A stretch of DNA of 64,000 nt, taken from contig NC_065882.2 of assembly GCF_932274485.2 (NCBI RefSeq), positions 77,402,767 through 77,466,766 of the forward strand, read 5' to 3'. Under the pieces are notes generated by a model. That model searched no databases and was not told the DNA's origin. It saw only the letters and a list, made by a program, of their open reading frames with translations. Source of the stretch: Patella vulgata. Its lineage: Eukaryota > Mollusca > Gastropoda > Patellidae. Every line of letters begins with the position of its first letter. Position 1 is the stretch's first letter. The position numbers and the translations under genes are program-made. Of the stretch, positions 29,700-42,169 are shown one piece after another.

Positions 29700-31500
29700 C
29701 AAAACAAAATTCTAGATTTACCCAACCCTATAGATCCAGCAAGGAGCAAAACCTTTGCTGGAGATATAACAACACAGGGTCATGCAACCGTACCATGTGA
29801 CCCTTTCGCCATATCTGTCAAAGAATTCGCGGCAAACACCCCCGCTCTACCTGTCCAAGAAAACCCAACTTTAGTTCTACCCAATCCTACCAGCCTATAT
29901 CAAAACCAAATCCGGCTAGAAAAAACATTTCAAAACCCATGTAAAGCCATTGATAACACGATAGTTACGCCAATAAAACCTGACCGTCTACACTATTGGC
30001 TTGATAGGTTTGACCCCGATAAGCGTGATTTCTTAGTACAAGGCTTTCTTCGTGCTTTTAAAATACCCTTTGAAGGTAACAGAGACCATGTGTTTTCAAA
30101 GAATTTGCGTTCCGCTGTGGAGAATCCAATTATTTTAAAGGACATGATTGATAAAGAAGTAGCAGCAGGACATTTTGTGGGACCATACTCTTCTTTACCA
30201 ATGCCTAACTTAAAAATAAGCCCCTTGGGTGTTATCCCTAAAAAAGAAGCGGGAAAATTTCGTGTTATTCACCATCTGTCCTTCCCTGAGGGCTCCTCAG
30301 TTAATGACGGCATTCCTGCCGATCTCTGCACTGTTTCCTATGAAACCATTGACAATGCAGTTAGTTTTATACGACAAATCGGTTCCGGTGCCCTTATGTC
30401 CAAAACTGACCTGGAGAATGCCTACAAAATTGTCCCTATTCACCCGCGTGACCATCCTCTGTTGGGCTTTAGTCTAGAGGGTCAATACTATTATGATAAA
30501 ACTTTACCTTTTGGTCTTAGTTTTTCTTGTCGGTTATTTGAAGAATTTAGTTCAGCTATCCATTGGATAATGCAATCAAAATTTCATGCCCAAAACACAG
30601 TACATGGCCTTGATGATTTCTTGTTTATTGGCCCTCCCAAAACCAGCGACTGTGCCCACTATTTGGCATCGTTCCATACACTCTGTCAGGACATCGGTAT
30701 CCCTATTAAACATGCAAAAACGGTGCAACCCACCACCTGCCTAACTTTTTTGGGCAATGGAAGTTCGCCTTCCTCAAGACAAATTAGACAAACTGCGTTC
30801 AAAATTGCTTGCATTTCTAAATATGAAAACAAATTCTAAAGTCACTTTAAGGGAACTACAAAGTTTAATTGGACTTTTGAATTATGCTTGCTATATAGTC
30901 TCTCCAGGCAGGGCATATTTAAGGCGCATTATAGATCTAACACTTGGCTTAAAGCGACCCCACCATAGAAGACGTCTAACCTCTGTAGCAAAAAAAGATA
31001 TACAGGCCTGGCTAGAATTTCTAAAGACTTTTAATGGCAAGGCCTTTATATTGTCAGATATCTGGAAAACGTCTGCATCTCTACAGTTTTATACTGATTC
31101 CAGTAATTTGGGCTTTGGCGGAATATTTGGACACAAATGGTTTTGTGGTGTCTGGCAAGCACATCAACTAGACTATCATATCAACATCCGGGAGCTTTAC
31201 CCTATTGTTCTTGCATTAGAGTTATATGGCCCAATTTTGCAAAATTCCTGTGTTAAATTCTATTCAGATAATTTATCTGTGGTTCATATCCTTAATAAGC
31301 AAACATCCAAAGATCCAATTATTATGCGATTGGTTCGTCGTTTCATGGTCTTAATACTTAAATATAATATAATGTTCAAATTATTCCATATACTCGGTAA
31401 CCTCAATCGTGCTGCTGATCTTCTTTCTCGTACACAGGTTCATCTATTTCAACAACGGTATCCAGCAATGGATCCCATTCCTACTCCGGTACCTCACAGC
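29700..31500 (+). pseudogene. Reverse transcriptase and RNase H region of the DIRS-like element
   Basis: RT motifs include GVIPKKEAGKFRVIHHLSFP, MSKTDLENAYKIVPI, TLPFGLSFSCRLF and HGLDDFLFIG. RNase H motifs include LQFYTDSSNLGFGG, NIRELYPIVLALEL and VKFYSDNLSVVHI. Fossil; the region is not one continuous frame. Confidence 0.8.
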
Positions 31501-32029
31501 CTGCTGGTCATCTAAAACTGAAACAATTGCTAACTTACATGCTCTTCTCCGTGTTGGAGAATTTACATCTACAAGCGCTACTACATCGCACAATCTACAA
31601 CGTGACGATGTTAAATTTGTTTTAGACGATACAACCCACACACAAATCATTGAACTTTCACTGAAGCATTTCAAACATAGTTCGGGGAAGTCAGTTCTCC
31701 TTGTTTTACCTAACCGAACCAATCTCAGGATGTGCCCTGTACAGGCAATTGTAGCTTACCTCACACTCCGGGGGGATTTCACGGGTCCTTTATTCTCGTT
31801 TTTAGATGGTACTCCAGTCTCGCGACAATTTTTTACCACGCAGTTGCAAACACGTTTAAAGTGGGGAGGTTATAATGGGGAAAACTATAAAGGGCATAGC
31901 TTCCGCATCGGTGGAGCTACAACAGCCGCTTTGAAGGGTATAGATGACCATAGTATTCAACAAATGGGCAGATGGCGATCTGCCGCGTTTAAAAAGTATG
32001 TGCGTATTCCGACATTGTCATCAGTCTGA
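31500..32029 (+). CDS. Tyrosine recombinase of the DIRS-like element
   Basis: The catalytic pattern is visible: R in LLRVGEF, H-x-x-R in GHSFRIGG and the tyrosine in FKKYVRIP near the C-terminus. This recombinase replaces the DDE integrase in the order. Confidence 0.75.
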
Positions 32030-32069
32030 AATTCCTGGTAGTGCCTTTTCCTAACGGTCTCTTTCCTGC

Positions 32070-32210
32070 AGCTGTAAGCAAGAGCAGCAGCTATAGGACC
32101 ATTGAACCATTTTATCCCAGCTGTTAGCAAGGGCAGAAGCTGAGGAGTAATGTTAAGCAAGCCCCACACAAACAGCTGTAAGCAAGGGCAGCAGCTGTTG
32201 TGTAGGTCTG
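32070..32210 (+). repeat. AGCTGTAAGCAAGGGCAGCAG repeats behind the recombinase
   Basis: Three to four diverged copies of a GCTGTAAGCAAGGGCAGCAG unit. They may belong to the 3' structure of the DIRS-like element. Confidence 0.6.
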
Positions 32211-32219
32211 TTTCATGTT

Positions 32220-33400
32220 CATGCAATCCATCCTATTATATTTTAGATTTTGTTTGTTGTAGATTTAATCGAGAAATACATTTGTTGTACTTAGATTTTG
32301 TTATATTTTAGACATGGTTTTATATTTCTTCTACCATTCTGTTTCTTGCAGTTTAGATATTGTGATACATTTGTCTACCTTCTATTTGTTGTATTCCAGA
32401 GGTTGTGTTACATTTACTTTATCAAGCTATTCGTTTTAGTTAGACATTGTCGTATATTTAATTTACCTATATGTGATTTAATAATGTCGATCATTGCATC
32501 CATGTGCTTAATAGTCGGGATGGGGCTGGATTGTTTCCGCCTCGGAAGGTCCAGTCAGTCTCCCCTCCCGTGGCGTTCACAATCTTTGGCGGTATATACT
32601 GTACCCCATCTTTATTAACAAAATATGTATTTAGCTAATCAGTATTTAAATTCATAATAATCATTCCAAATGTGGTATTTTTGTGTTCTAGTCTATTTTT
32701 GTTACATTATTGTTATTACATATATTATATATTTTCCTGTCATTTATTAATAATAAATGGCCTATTCAATTTCATATCGCCTACTGTTATATTTGTCTAC
32801 AAGGACACTCACTGGGGGCATAATTGTCTGTCGTCAGGTCACGGTAAATATTTATTTGATGTAAATTCTGAATACAGCCATAGCACATCTGGAAATGTAA
32901 CCATACCACCAACCCCTGTACATGTATATGTAACGAACTCTGGCCTAGACTGTCTGTTTGAGAAAATAAGAGATCTTGATAGCGAAGTATTTCAACTTCA
33001 AGAGGCAAAAGCCCAGCTAAGGGCCCAGGGCCCCGCGGTTTAGAGGGCCCCGCTGTTCAAGGCAAAAAGAGAAAAAAATCAAATTCCAGATGAAAGTTTC
33101 ACGGTAATCTATCTAGCGGCGCGAGGGCGAACACTGGGCTATCCCTCAACCTTCTGTGTGAAGTTCCACTCGGTGATCGGTCTAGGCTTCTAGACTTTTA
33201 GGCCATTCGGAACTGAATAGATTTCGTATGTGATCAGATATTATGTAATTATTCTTGTATTACAGACCGTTTAATTGTGTGTATTTAATAATCTTTTCGT
33301 CGCATTACGGCTAGGGGCCAAACGATTTATTCAAGCCTAGGGCCCCGCTCCGGTTAAGCTGGGCTTTGCAACAGGCCCTCAACCATAAAATCAGTTAAGT
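32220..33400. other. Spacer between DIRS-like element and LINE
   Basis: T-rich first half. Then GC-richer patches with GGGCCCCGC-type phrases at 33020-33060 and 33340. Probably further element debris; no supported gene. Confidence 0.4.
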
Positions 33401-35954
33401 TAACTCAAACAGACCCGGTAATGCTAACCATTCAGGAAATCAACACCAACACTATCAAAATCATACCAAATGAAACATCAGCAGTAAATCAACAGCAAAT
33501 TACCAGGGAATACAAACCGGTTATATTAGTACAACAGATAATACTTCAGACAAAAATGTATCCATTATTAATCTCCATTCCCACGATGATAAGAATGTTA
33601 CAACAGAAACTACCATCCACGCGACCCCATCAACATCACGTGCTAGTACACACATGCTACCAACAACTAGAACCTTAACTGAAGAGAGACAAGGTGGTCT
33701 AATGGCCATTGACACCAGTAAACCCAAAGAACCACCCATTGCTATTGGGAGATAAATTGTCAAATGAAACCCAATCCGAGAAAAAACATTCTCCTTATCG
33801 GCAGTTTCATTTTACAAAGAGTTAAATTAAATGGGCTAAAATCAAATGTTAAGTACTGTCAATTAAAGGAGCCAAGATTTTTAAAATTGTCAAAAATCTA
33901 CAGGGCATGGATCTCAGCATGTACGACAAAATTATCATTCAGGCTGGAGGGAACGACATATTAGAGCCACAGTCTTTATCTGATATTATGACATGAAAAG
34001 AACAGTGGACACTATTAGAAAGAAAAGACCAACTGCACATATTTTCATCTGTGAGACTTCACGAAGACATGACTGTGCAGGACAAAATATCCATCATAAC
34101 ATTTAATTTTATAACAATCTCCTTCGTGAGTTTTGTGTTCAAAAGGCAGTAACCCTAATTCAATCGGACTACAGACATATTTGGGTATACGATATTCACC
34201 TGTCTGACAGAGGTACATCTGCACTACTACATATTTATGAAGAATATGTAGACATTATCAAGGAAAGACGAGACATTAACAATAGCTCCATTAAACCCTG
34301 TTTCTTCTGTGGTATTTCGGGTCATACAAAAGGCACGTGCAAAATTGGTACCAAGACTACGTGTTACCAGTGTAATATTGAGGGTCATGAAGCGAATTAT
34401 TGTAAAGCATTTCATCGGCAATACTGTACAGATAGGTATTAGGATAAAGGCAATGTTTTTGAAGCCGGAAAATCTACGTATATTTCTGATTTAATTTATT
34501 ATAATAATTTTATGCAATATATGACTAACACCACTAAAATTATTGATTATTCTATTGAACCATTGATTGATAACTTCTACTGTTTGACTAATGTAACTCT
34601 TTCAAGTAATAGTACTACAAATAATACTGAAACTTCCTTTGATACTCCTGTTAGTACTGATAATAATAGTCTGATTTTTGAAGATCATACAATTAATAAT
34701 CCAACAATGCATGAAGGCCATCCAAGCAGTCAGTTTATTGATTCTGATGTAGTCCCCGATTCATTAAAATCCATCGATGATTCATCTGTTTCCACATTAG
34801 GGTAAAGGTTTTAAAATAGGGTAAATAGATTTTTCGGTGAAACTGATGAAGTAAGGGATTTAATTTTGCAAGATAATGAAAATTTTAATGTCATGTGCTT
34901 CTCTGAAACATTTTTACATTCTGAAATTGACGATAAATTTATTAATATCTTTATTTATAATTTGATCCGGGAAGATCGATTGAGCAAAAGTGGCGGAGGC
35001 CTTATCTTATATGTAAATTCAGATCTAAAATATTCAAGAAAACTTGATTATGAACATCAAAATATCGAATCCATTTAGATTCAATTCCATCCAGAATATG
35101 GAAAATCATTTTTATTATGTCTTGTATATAGCCCACCTTCTTCGTGTGCAGTTTGGTTGGATGATTTTGAAACTATAAGTGCTGGTCAATCTATTTATGT
35201 AATAGGAGATTTTAATATAGATTATTCAACTACTGTTCCAAAACGATGGGAAAACATAATCAATATGCAGGGATTACGTCAATTAATTACTACCCCTACA
35301 CACTGTTTTTTAAAAATTCTTCTACTGTCATTGACCATCTATACACAAACACACCGGATAATATTGTTGAAATTAAAGTTCCTCAATATGGTATTAGTTA
35401 CCATTTTCCGATTATTTTTGTCATTGGAAACTGCAAGAGAAAAATCACAAAACACAACCACTTGGAAATTCCATACATAAATTACAAAAACTTTGATGAT
35501 TCTAATTTTATTAATGATCTCGTTGAAATTCCATTTGAACTAGTCGAATCAATTGATGACCCAAATGCTGCCGTTGATACTTGGTATAACCTTTTTATAG
35601 GTTTTATAGATTGACATGCTCCGAAAAAGCGAAAAAGAGTAAAAAGATTCTATCAACCGAAGTGGTTTAATGAGGAAATAAATAAAGCTCGAAAGTTCAG
35701 GGACTTCTTTAAAGCCTCCAAGAGGTGTGACGACTATAGAATATGGAGAAATAAACCAAAAATCTCATTACTAATACCAAAAGAAACTTTATCAAGGACT
35801 CTATCGTAAATGAAAAGCAATCTAAAAACATATGACATACACAATACACCCAATAATGGCCCTTATCCCAATAGTATTAAATATGGTAAAACAACAGTAA
35901 ATGATCTAAATGCTATTGCGAGGAATGATTACTTCACCAATTTAACTGACAAGG

Positions 35955-36066
35955 GGAAACAACGCCGGAAAATCGGTATGAACTTTTACGGCCAATGCAG
36001 GGATCGAACACCCGACCTCCAGGCTAGCGAGCCAGCGTCTTACCCACTTAGCCACGTGATTTCCCT
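35955..36066 (-). mobile_element. SINE-B 5' part inserted in the LINE
   Basis: Complement of the head: AGGGATCGAACACCCGACC and CTTACCCACTTAGCCACG; lies between endonuclease and RT remnants. Confidence 0.8.
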
Positions 36067-36787
36067 CTAGAGTGCAAACAAAAGATATCAGATTATGTAA
36101 ATGATAAGATTCCCCCAAATAACAACTTTTCTATTACTACCACAGAGGTATTAAAACATTTATTGAGTTTAAATCGTAACAAAGTCATTATGTGTGATGG
36201 TATTGGACCCAAAATTTTAAAATTGTCAGCGTATACAATTTGTAGCAGTTTGAAATTGGGAAGCACAGATGTCTAAAAAAAAACTTTCATCAAAAGTATT
36301 TCTCCTAAATAAGATAAAAGATCATTTACCTTACGGACAAGAATTTCGTTTTATAATAGTTACATACTACCAATATTTGACTATTGCTCAATTATTTGGG
36401 GGAATGCTACCAAAAGTAGACATTCTTTAAAATTACAAAACAGGGCAGCAACGTACTTTTCATTATTCTGCATGTCTTTTATGGAACAATCTGCCTTTTG
36501 ATATAAAAATGTGTAAAAAATTTGAAAATTTTAAATTTAAACTGAAAACCCATTTATACTGATCACTGAAGAAACCATAATATTCAACTGATGACAAGCT
36601 TATTATTTTTCGTGTATATTTAATTTGCAACTGCATTCTATCTTATTTTGTGTGTAATTATAGTGTTCTTCCTATATTTTATATTATAATATATATGTTT
36701 TGTAGTTTAGGAGTGACTTCCCAAACGTCTCACTTTAAAATGCTATTGTATTACAAATTATTTTGAATTTATCCTTACATCACATGT

Positions 36788-37076
36788 GGGGGGGGGGGGG
36801 GGGGGGGTGGATGGCCGAATGGTTAGCACGCGCGCGCTGTATCATACGGTCTGTCATTGAGTCAACTGATGGAGTTTCGATTCCCTGGTTGTACGTGACA
36901 AGGAGTAGGGTCGCCTGTCCAACCTCGTGGGTTTTCTCCGGGTCCTCCGGTTTCCTCCCACAGCTAAAGACCCCTACGCGCAAGCGAATTATTGAAATAA
37001 AAAATTAAAACATATGTTAGTCCCGAAATGACCTAGTTCTCTCTCTCTCCTCCTCCTCTCTCCCTCTCTCACACAC
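36788..37076 (+). mobile_element. SINE-A with poly-G start, inserted in the LINE 3' end
   Basis: Head GGATGGCCGAATGGTTAGCACG, central block, (TC)n tail ending in ACACA. Target duplication CATCACATGT at 36778-36787 and 37077-37086. Confidence 0.9.
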
Positions 37077-37164
37077 ATCACATGTATATATATCTTTGTA
37101 GCTTAGGAGCTACAAAGTTGCCTCGTTAAATAAAGTTGTTTTTTTATATTATTATTATTATATA

Positions 37165-37275
37165 TATTATAATTAATGTCATATTAATAATTTAGATACA
37201 ATTTCAGGTCTAAAGATAGACCTGCAATTGGCAGATTTAGCTCCTGCATAATATATAATATATGTTTAAGTATAT
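37165..37275 (+). mobile_element. TTAA MITE family 1 fragment
   Basis: Contains AATTTAGATACAATTTCAGG, GGCAGATTTAGCTCCTGCAT and the TTTAAG end. Confidence 0.6.
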
Positions 37276-37425
37276 ACGACTGAATAAGGGACTAACGTAT
37301 TGAAGAAAGCTTGGAAGAACTGACTGCCAGGTTTACGCACCGTCAACTAGTATTTACCAAACACGGATCTAACAGACTTTCTTACTGAATGACAATTGGT
37401 ATAACGGGTTATCAAATACAATGAA

Positions 37426-37764
37426 ATGAAATGAAAATGAAATGAAATGGGGTTTAACGTCCTACTTTTCTGCTCCTAACCTGGGCTAATGAAGACGGGC
37501 AACGGCGCTACGGCCTACTCTTATATCGAATTCCAACTGCCAAGGGATCTTTTACGTGCACGCCAATGTGTACACGGGACCTCGGTTTTTCGTCCCATCC
37601 GAACGACTAGACAGCTTTCCTTGTCAGCCCCTCCGTCCTGCATCACTGACAAGGGAGAACCACGCCGGAAAATCTGGATGAACTTTCTCGGCCAATGCAG
37701 GGATCGAACACCCGACCTTCAGGCTAGCGAGCTAGCGTCTTACCCACTTAGCCACGTGATCCCC
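37426..37764 (-). mobile_element. SINE-B, nearly full length
   Basis: GAAATGAAATGGGG start, all body blocks, end CCACTTAGCCACGTGATCCCC. Target duplication CAAATACAATGAA at 37413-37425 and 37765-37777. Confidence 0.9.
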
Positions 37765-37777
37765 CAAATACAATGAA

Positions 37778-38060
37778 GGTTTAATCAGCCGGTTGTACTA
37801 ACGTATTGTATAATTAATTCTGCGTCTCCATGCGAATGATAAATATATATTAGAAGTAAAAGATCTGTAAAATAAAAAAATTAATGAACTGAATAGACAC
37901 CCCCAACAAACCCTTAAATAAATCAAGCCTGTTATACTCACCCTATTATACGTGTAGGTCTACAGAATAAAGTCCACGTTATGTAACTGTGTCACGTTAT
38001 GCACAAACAAAAAGTAAAGCCAACAGCACACGAACAATTTTCTTCGCTCTGCTGGGGTAA
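37778..38060. other. Intergenic, nothing recognised
   Basis: AT-rich and apparently unique; no supported exon. Confidence 0.35.
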
Positions 38061-38064
38061 TGAG

Positions 38065-38440
38065 CAAATGTGAAATATTCATTATGCAAGAGCTAAATTT
38101 GTCTATATCAGGTCTGAAATGTTACCTTAATTATTAATTAGACATTAATTAACTGATCCAGACCATAATCAACTATCGATGACATCGATAGCTTGCAATG
38201 TTTATTGGATTAGGTTCCGATTTGCTGTTCGACTTCCATTCATCGAGACTATGCTTTGTTTATCGTACCGACTTTAGTAATGATGATCGAGGCTAGGCCG
38301 GAAATTTAATCGCTAAAATCTCGGTTCAGAGTGGATCAATATGACTGAAATTTTCAGCAAATTTCCTTTACGTTATCTAGTTTTTAACTATTATAGTAAG
38401 CAATATGACAGCTCTTTATCTCATCTCCCGCAATGTATCT
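38065..38440 (-). mobile_element. TTAA MITE family 1, nearly full length
   Basis: Opens TTCATTATGCAAGAGC and closes CCCGCAATGTATCT before TTAA at 38441-38444. The TTAA on the left has mutated. Confidence 0.7.
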
Positions 38441-38519
38441 TTAAGCAACCAGGGATGCTGTTGAATGCAAGCGCTTCACAGGCGAAGGGTAAACGTCCAC
38501 CAGGTAACTAGGTAACACA

Positions 38520-38789
38520 TGATTCAAGTGTATTTCAATAATTCGCTTGAGCGTTGGGGTCTTTAACAATGGGGGGCAAACCGGAGGACCCGGAAAACCG
38601 CCATGAAGTTGGAGAGGCGACCCTACTCCTTCCCATGTTCAAGGCTGGGAATCGAAACCACGCTACTTGCCTCAATAACTCAATAAAGCTGACAAGGGAA
38701 AACGTATACCCTAATCCATGTCCGGCTTCATTAGTTATCCCAGTCGGTGCAGAACAGTAAGACGTTAAATCCCATTTCATTTCATTTCA
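38520..38789. mobile_element. SINE-A fragment (-) fused to SINE-B tail (+)
   Basis: 38520-38670 carries the SINE-A complement (TTTCAATAATTCGCTTGAGC, CGGAGGACCCGGAAAACC). 38713-38789 is a SINE-B tail with GCAGAACAGTAAGACG and ATTTC repeats. Confidence 0.7.
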
Positions 38790-39097
38790 GCTATTCGTTG
38801 TCGCCGAATGTTAAACCTGTTTTGATATTTGCCAACTCGTCGCCGTCAATAAAAATCAATATCCGTTGTCAGTCGCAATGACGTTCATGCGGGAGATTTT
38901 TTTCCAGCAATATACCTCAGAAAATCGCCCGTGTGACCTGGGCTTCAGGCGTTATGTCCCATTTGTCTTGTGACCTCCTGTAGTTTTAAAATAGCACAGA
39001 GTAAGTATTACGTCAATAAAGATAACGCGGAGGTTAGACTGATGTCAACTGAACCTTGCCACATGTAACTTTTCAACTAAATTAGGACGTGGCAACT

Positions 39098-39410
39098 GAT
39101 CTGCACGTAAGGAGAATCTTTGGCAGTTGGAATTCGATATACGAGTAGGCCGTAGCGCAGCTGTCCGAGCAATATTCCCGCATTCCACACTGCATGGCGT
39201 ATATCCATCTTCGTCAACCCGGTAGGAGCAGAAAAGTATGACGTTAAACCCAATTTCATTAACTTATCAATAATCCGGGCATTTTGTAGTACAGTATAGT
39301 AAAAATCCCGCACTGCTGAAAAATATGACTCACTGCTTTGTACATCAAGTGGGTGCCATGCAATATACGTCCACCTTTTGCAAGAGATGGACGGAGAACT
39401 GGTAAATCGA
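39098..39410 (+). repeat. SINE-B 3' part plus flank, duplicated at 47590-48050
   Basis: 39098-39260 is a diverged SINE-B. The following unique sequence (GGGCATTTTGTAGTA, GCTGAAAAATATGAC, GCTTTGTACA, CCACCTTTTGCAAGA) recurs in order at 47690-48050. There a SINE-A has been added. Confidence 0.75.
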
Positions 39411-39889
39411 TAGAGCCCACCCTCTCCTTGCCCAAATGCTTCACATCGAATTTGAAAAATACCTGTTAACAATTGCCCGTATCGAGTTCAGAATGTTTTC
39501 ATCAAGGGGTCGGGGCATGAGAGGGGGGGGGGGGGGCTCCAGAGCACAAGGTTGCGAAGCGTTGAATGTCGATAGGGTTCGTGCTCTGCTTCACTCCAGA
39601 GTTGAAAAAAAAACCTACAGCTAAGTGTACACGAGCTGATTATCGATAGAGTTTGTCCTCACATGACACCGATGCTTCATACCAACTTTGAAAAATAAAT
39701 CTGCAAAAGCCACTAGCCTATATCGCGTTCACAAGGATTTCAAAATAGGGGGCATAACTCCAGAACGGAAGGTCCGGTGCACATCAAAGTCCCACTATTT
39801 CGAGATTTTTATTTCAAGTTAAGCCTAAATTAAACCAGAATTGCTAGCTTTGTACATTTTGTTAAAATGCAGGGGCCATAACCTGTTGG

Positions 39890-40138
39890 TAATTCAAAGA
39901 GTGTTTTTTCTCAGTAGTACATATCTTTCCAGTGTTGGTAATTCAGAGAGTGTCTTCTTAGTAGTACAGATGTTTCGTGTGTTGGTAATTCAGAGTGTGT
40001 TTTCTCAGTATCTATAAATGTTTCAGGTTTTGGTAATTCAGATGAAATTATATCGTTATTAGATATTCCATTAATGTTTTAGATTCGGAACGTGTTTTTA
40101 TTTGATCAGTATTTATAAATGTTTCAGTATTTTATCAG
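39890..40138 (+). repeat. Tandem array, unit about 50 bp, before an Ig exon
   Basis: TTGGTAATTCAGAGAGTGTT, TCTCAGTAGTACAT and TTTCCAGTG-type phrases repeat about four to five times, with the last units grading into the acceptor region of the Ig exon. Confidence 0.7.
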
Positions 40139-40246
40139 TATTTATAAATAGGGATGAGAAAGATATACCGTATAGATGTGTGGCTGATTTACCAGGTCAA
40201 ATGTCAGTTCTAACAGCATTTCTATTTCCTTTTATCATATGTAATA
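40139..40246 (+). CDS. Orphan Ig-domain exon (second half of Ig domain 2)
   Basis: Between TTATCAG and GTAAGTG, phase 1 at both ends, the same as exon 5 of the + Ig gene. It reads VFINRDEKDIPYRCVAD and then a hydrophobic stretch ending FPFIICN; the counterpart there is NTDEGKRFRCQADYD. No matching exons 1-4 are seen on + to the left before the LINE. It may be the relic of a third Ig paralog or a piece of a gene split by insertions. Too short for certainty. Confidence 0.4.
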
Positions 40247-41003
40247 GTAAGTGCAGGGGGACTGCACCACACAAAATTTACACAAAAACAAATACACAGA
40301 CAGGACATCATACTCAGGAAAACACAAACATACAGAAAATTCAAAAAAAGTGAATGGATCCGGGGGCTAGCCGTACAGTCCCGGGTCTGTAGTGATACAG
40401 ACTTCACTCAAATTTGAAAACAATTAGGAATACAGCCCAATGAACCCATTGTGTAATGCCAGCATGAGTCATGATCTGCTATATAGTATATGCTACACCA
40501 AATACGAATGTAAGCATATGTAGTAAAATTCAACTATACAAGTAACCACATCGGTGAAATGTATAAAAAAAAAAAGTAGTCTAAACTCTTAAATTGAACA
40601 AAGAAACGCTTCAGTATTCAATACATATAGGGTACATGTTCCATCGTCACAAAAAACAAAAACAAAACTGAATAGGAAATGTAGACTGTCTCGAGGGACA
40701 GCCGTCTGCTGACTGAGAATGACGTCATATCTTAGAAGGTGATAAAAAAAATCACAATAATAAGGGCGATAATCCAGATAAAATAACGTTAAAAGCTTAA
40801 AAAACATAAGTTCTAGCGACTAATCGGAGTTATTAAGTTATGTAATTGTACAATATATAATATATTAATATAATACCCCACACAAGAAATACAAAACAGG
40901 TATGTTGAAGAAATCGTACTATGTAAGTGTATTGATAAAGGCATAACATTAAGGGAGGTAATTCAGACAGTGTTAGGTAACTACAGAAAATCTAAAATAA
41001 AAT

Positions 41004-41620
41004 TTAAATTGGATCATTATTATCCAGTATGTAGTCGGTTATATACTTACAAGAAATCTCAAACTTGGTATGTTGAAGTAATGGAAGTTTTGAAATTTCT
41101 TTTAAAATGCGTAATTGTGTACCGCCTTTGGCAGTGCATTTAAAGTAAAGAGATTTTATTTGGGAGAGAAATAGTTCTTTGTTACATATTGTCAAAAATC
41201 GTAATGCCTGTGAATAGAAAACACTATATAGCGTGGTATCTGGCATATTACTATAGATTGACGGGTATTTTACTACTTCAAAACCAAATTTGTCCGTTTT
41301 GTCGAAAATACCGACATTAAATTTATTGTTAATTATATTGATGTTAAGGTCAAGAACAGATGCATTTATAGTACCGGAATTTTCTTTATTTAATATTAGT
41401 TCAGGAGGATATATTTCATTTTTATATTTGTTGAAATTTCCGTTATCATTGATAGGTGTTATGTCATCAATGTATCGGAAGGTATAATTTAGACTTTTAG
41501 CTACTTTGTAATCTGTTTTTCTTTTATGGTCTTGCAAGTCGAATTCGTATTTATATATAAATGTGCGTTTGCCATAAATGGTACTAGTAGATAATTTACT
41601 ATATGTATTATCATTTCAAC
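41004..41620 (-). mobile_element. Penelope-like element fragment (reverse transcriptase)
   Basis: The reading frame 41537-41004 carries FRYIDDITPIND (catalytic YIDD), IYPPELILNKEN, ASVLDLNI, YSNMPDTTLYSVFYSQALRF; this order is that of Penelope-like RTs. Upstream in frame GKRTFIYKYEFD continues to about 41600. The C-terminal GIY-YIG part is not seen and the 5' part is missing. Confidence 0.75.
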
Positions 41621-42169
41621 TCTTTGTTTATAAGACGTCATTCTTTTGATTTCTTTCAATTTAATCTGATTGGTCTCAATTTCTAATGAATTTTACCAAA
41701 AAATATAAACAAACTTTTTTCAAGTTAATGCTAACCGAGATGAACGCATTTTATTACAAAGGCTCGCCACAATTTTGCAACACTATTTGAAAAAATAAAT
41801 ACTTATTTCGACTCTATCTTGCCTTTGCAATTAGTAGGTGAATAAATCCCATAGGTAATAAAATAGTTTATCTTCTGGGGTGGGGGTGGTTTATTTGATG
41901 TCTGGATGGTTTTACTACTAATAACTATAGAGTGTTTTCAGGTCGAGCAGAAATGAATGAAATTTTAAAAAATATATTTTAAAAAATCTAAATAATGAAT
42001 GTAAATGTAATACAGATAGGACGATAACTTTTGTCGTTAGAGCGTTCACATGGTTTAACTAAGAAATATATGGACACTGCCTCTTCATCAATTTTGAATA
42101 AGGGTTAATAATAAATTTTAACACTAAATTAATGAATGACAGTATTCCATAAGATCTCTTTTACCAGTT

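Larger units (their letters stand above)
26760..32220 (+). mobile_element. DIRS-like tyrosine-recombinase retroelement (fossil, broken)
   Basis: Parts in order: a hydrolase-type frame, a minisatellite, a gag-like frame rich in S/T/P, reverse transcriptase plus RNase H, and a tyrosine recombinase. There is no integrase of the DDE type and no LTR, which is the layout of the DIRS/Ngaro order; SGNH-type hydrolase frames have been reported in some members of that order. It is broken, with a few interruptions. Both ends are uncertain because I could not identify the terminal repeats. Conserved motifs still read well, so it is not very old. Confidence 0.75.
33400..37146 (+). mobile_element. LINE (APE-type non-LTR retrotransposon), decayed
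   Basis: The ORF1 region has an SGNH-like part (ILLIGSFILQR, then KIIIQAGGNDIL) and two CCHC knuckles (CFFCGISGHTKGTC, CYQCNIEGHEANYC) near 34290-34420. The ORF2 region at 34866-35800 is an AP-type endonuclease (FNVMCFSETFL, SGGGLILYV, IYVIGDFNIDYS). The RT start at about 36080-36245 reads VIMCDGIGPKILKLSA, but the RT core is deleted; the C-terminal end (YYQYLTIAQLFGG, then LLWNNLPFDIK) follows at 36290-36560. Stops and frameshifts are frequent. A CR1/Jockey-like clade is likely. A SINE-B fragment and a SINE-A interrupt it. The 3' end probably lies at CTCGTTAAATAAAGTTG, about 37120-37137. Confidence 0.75.
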
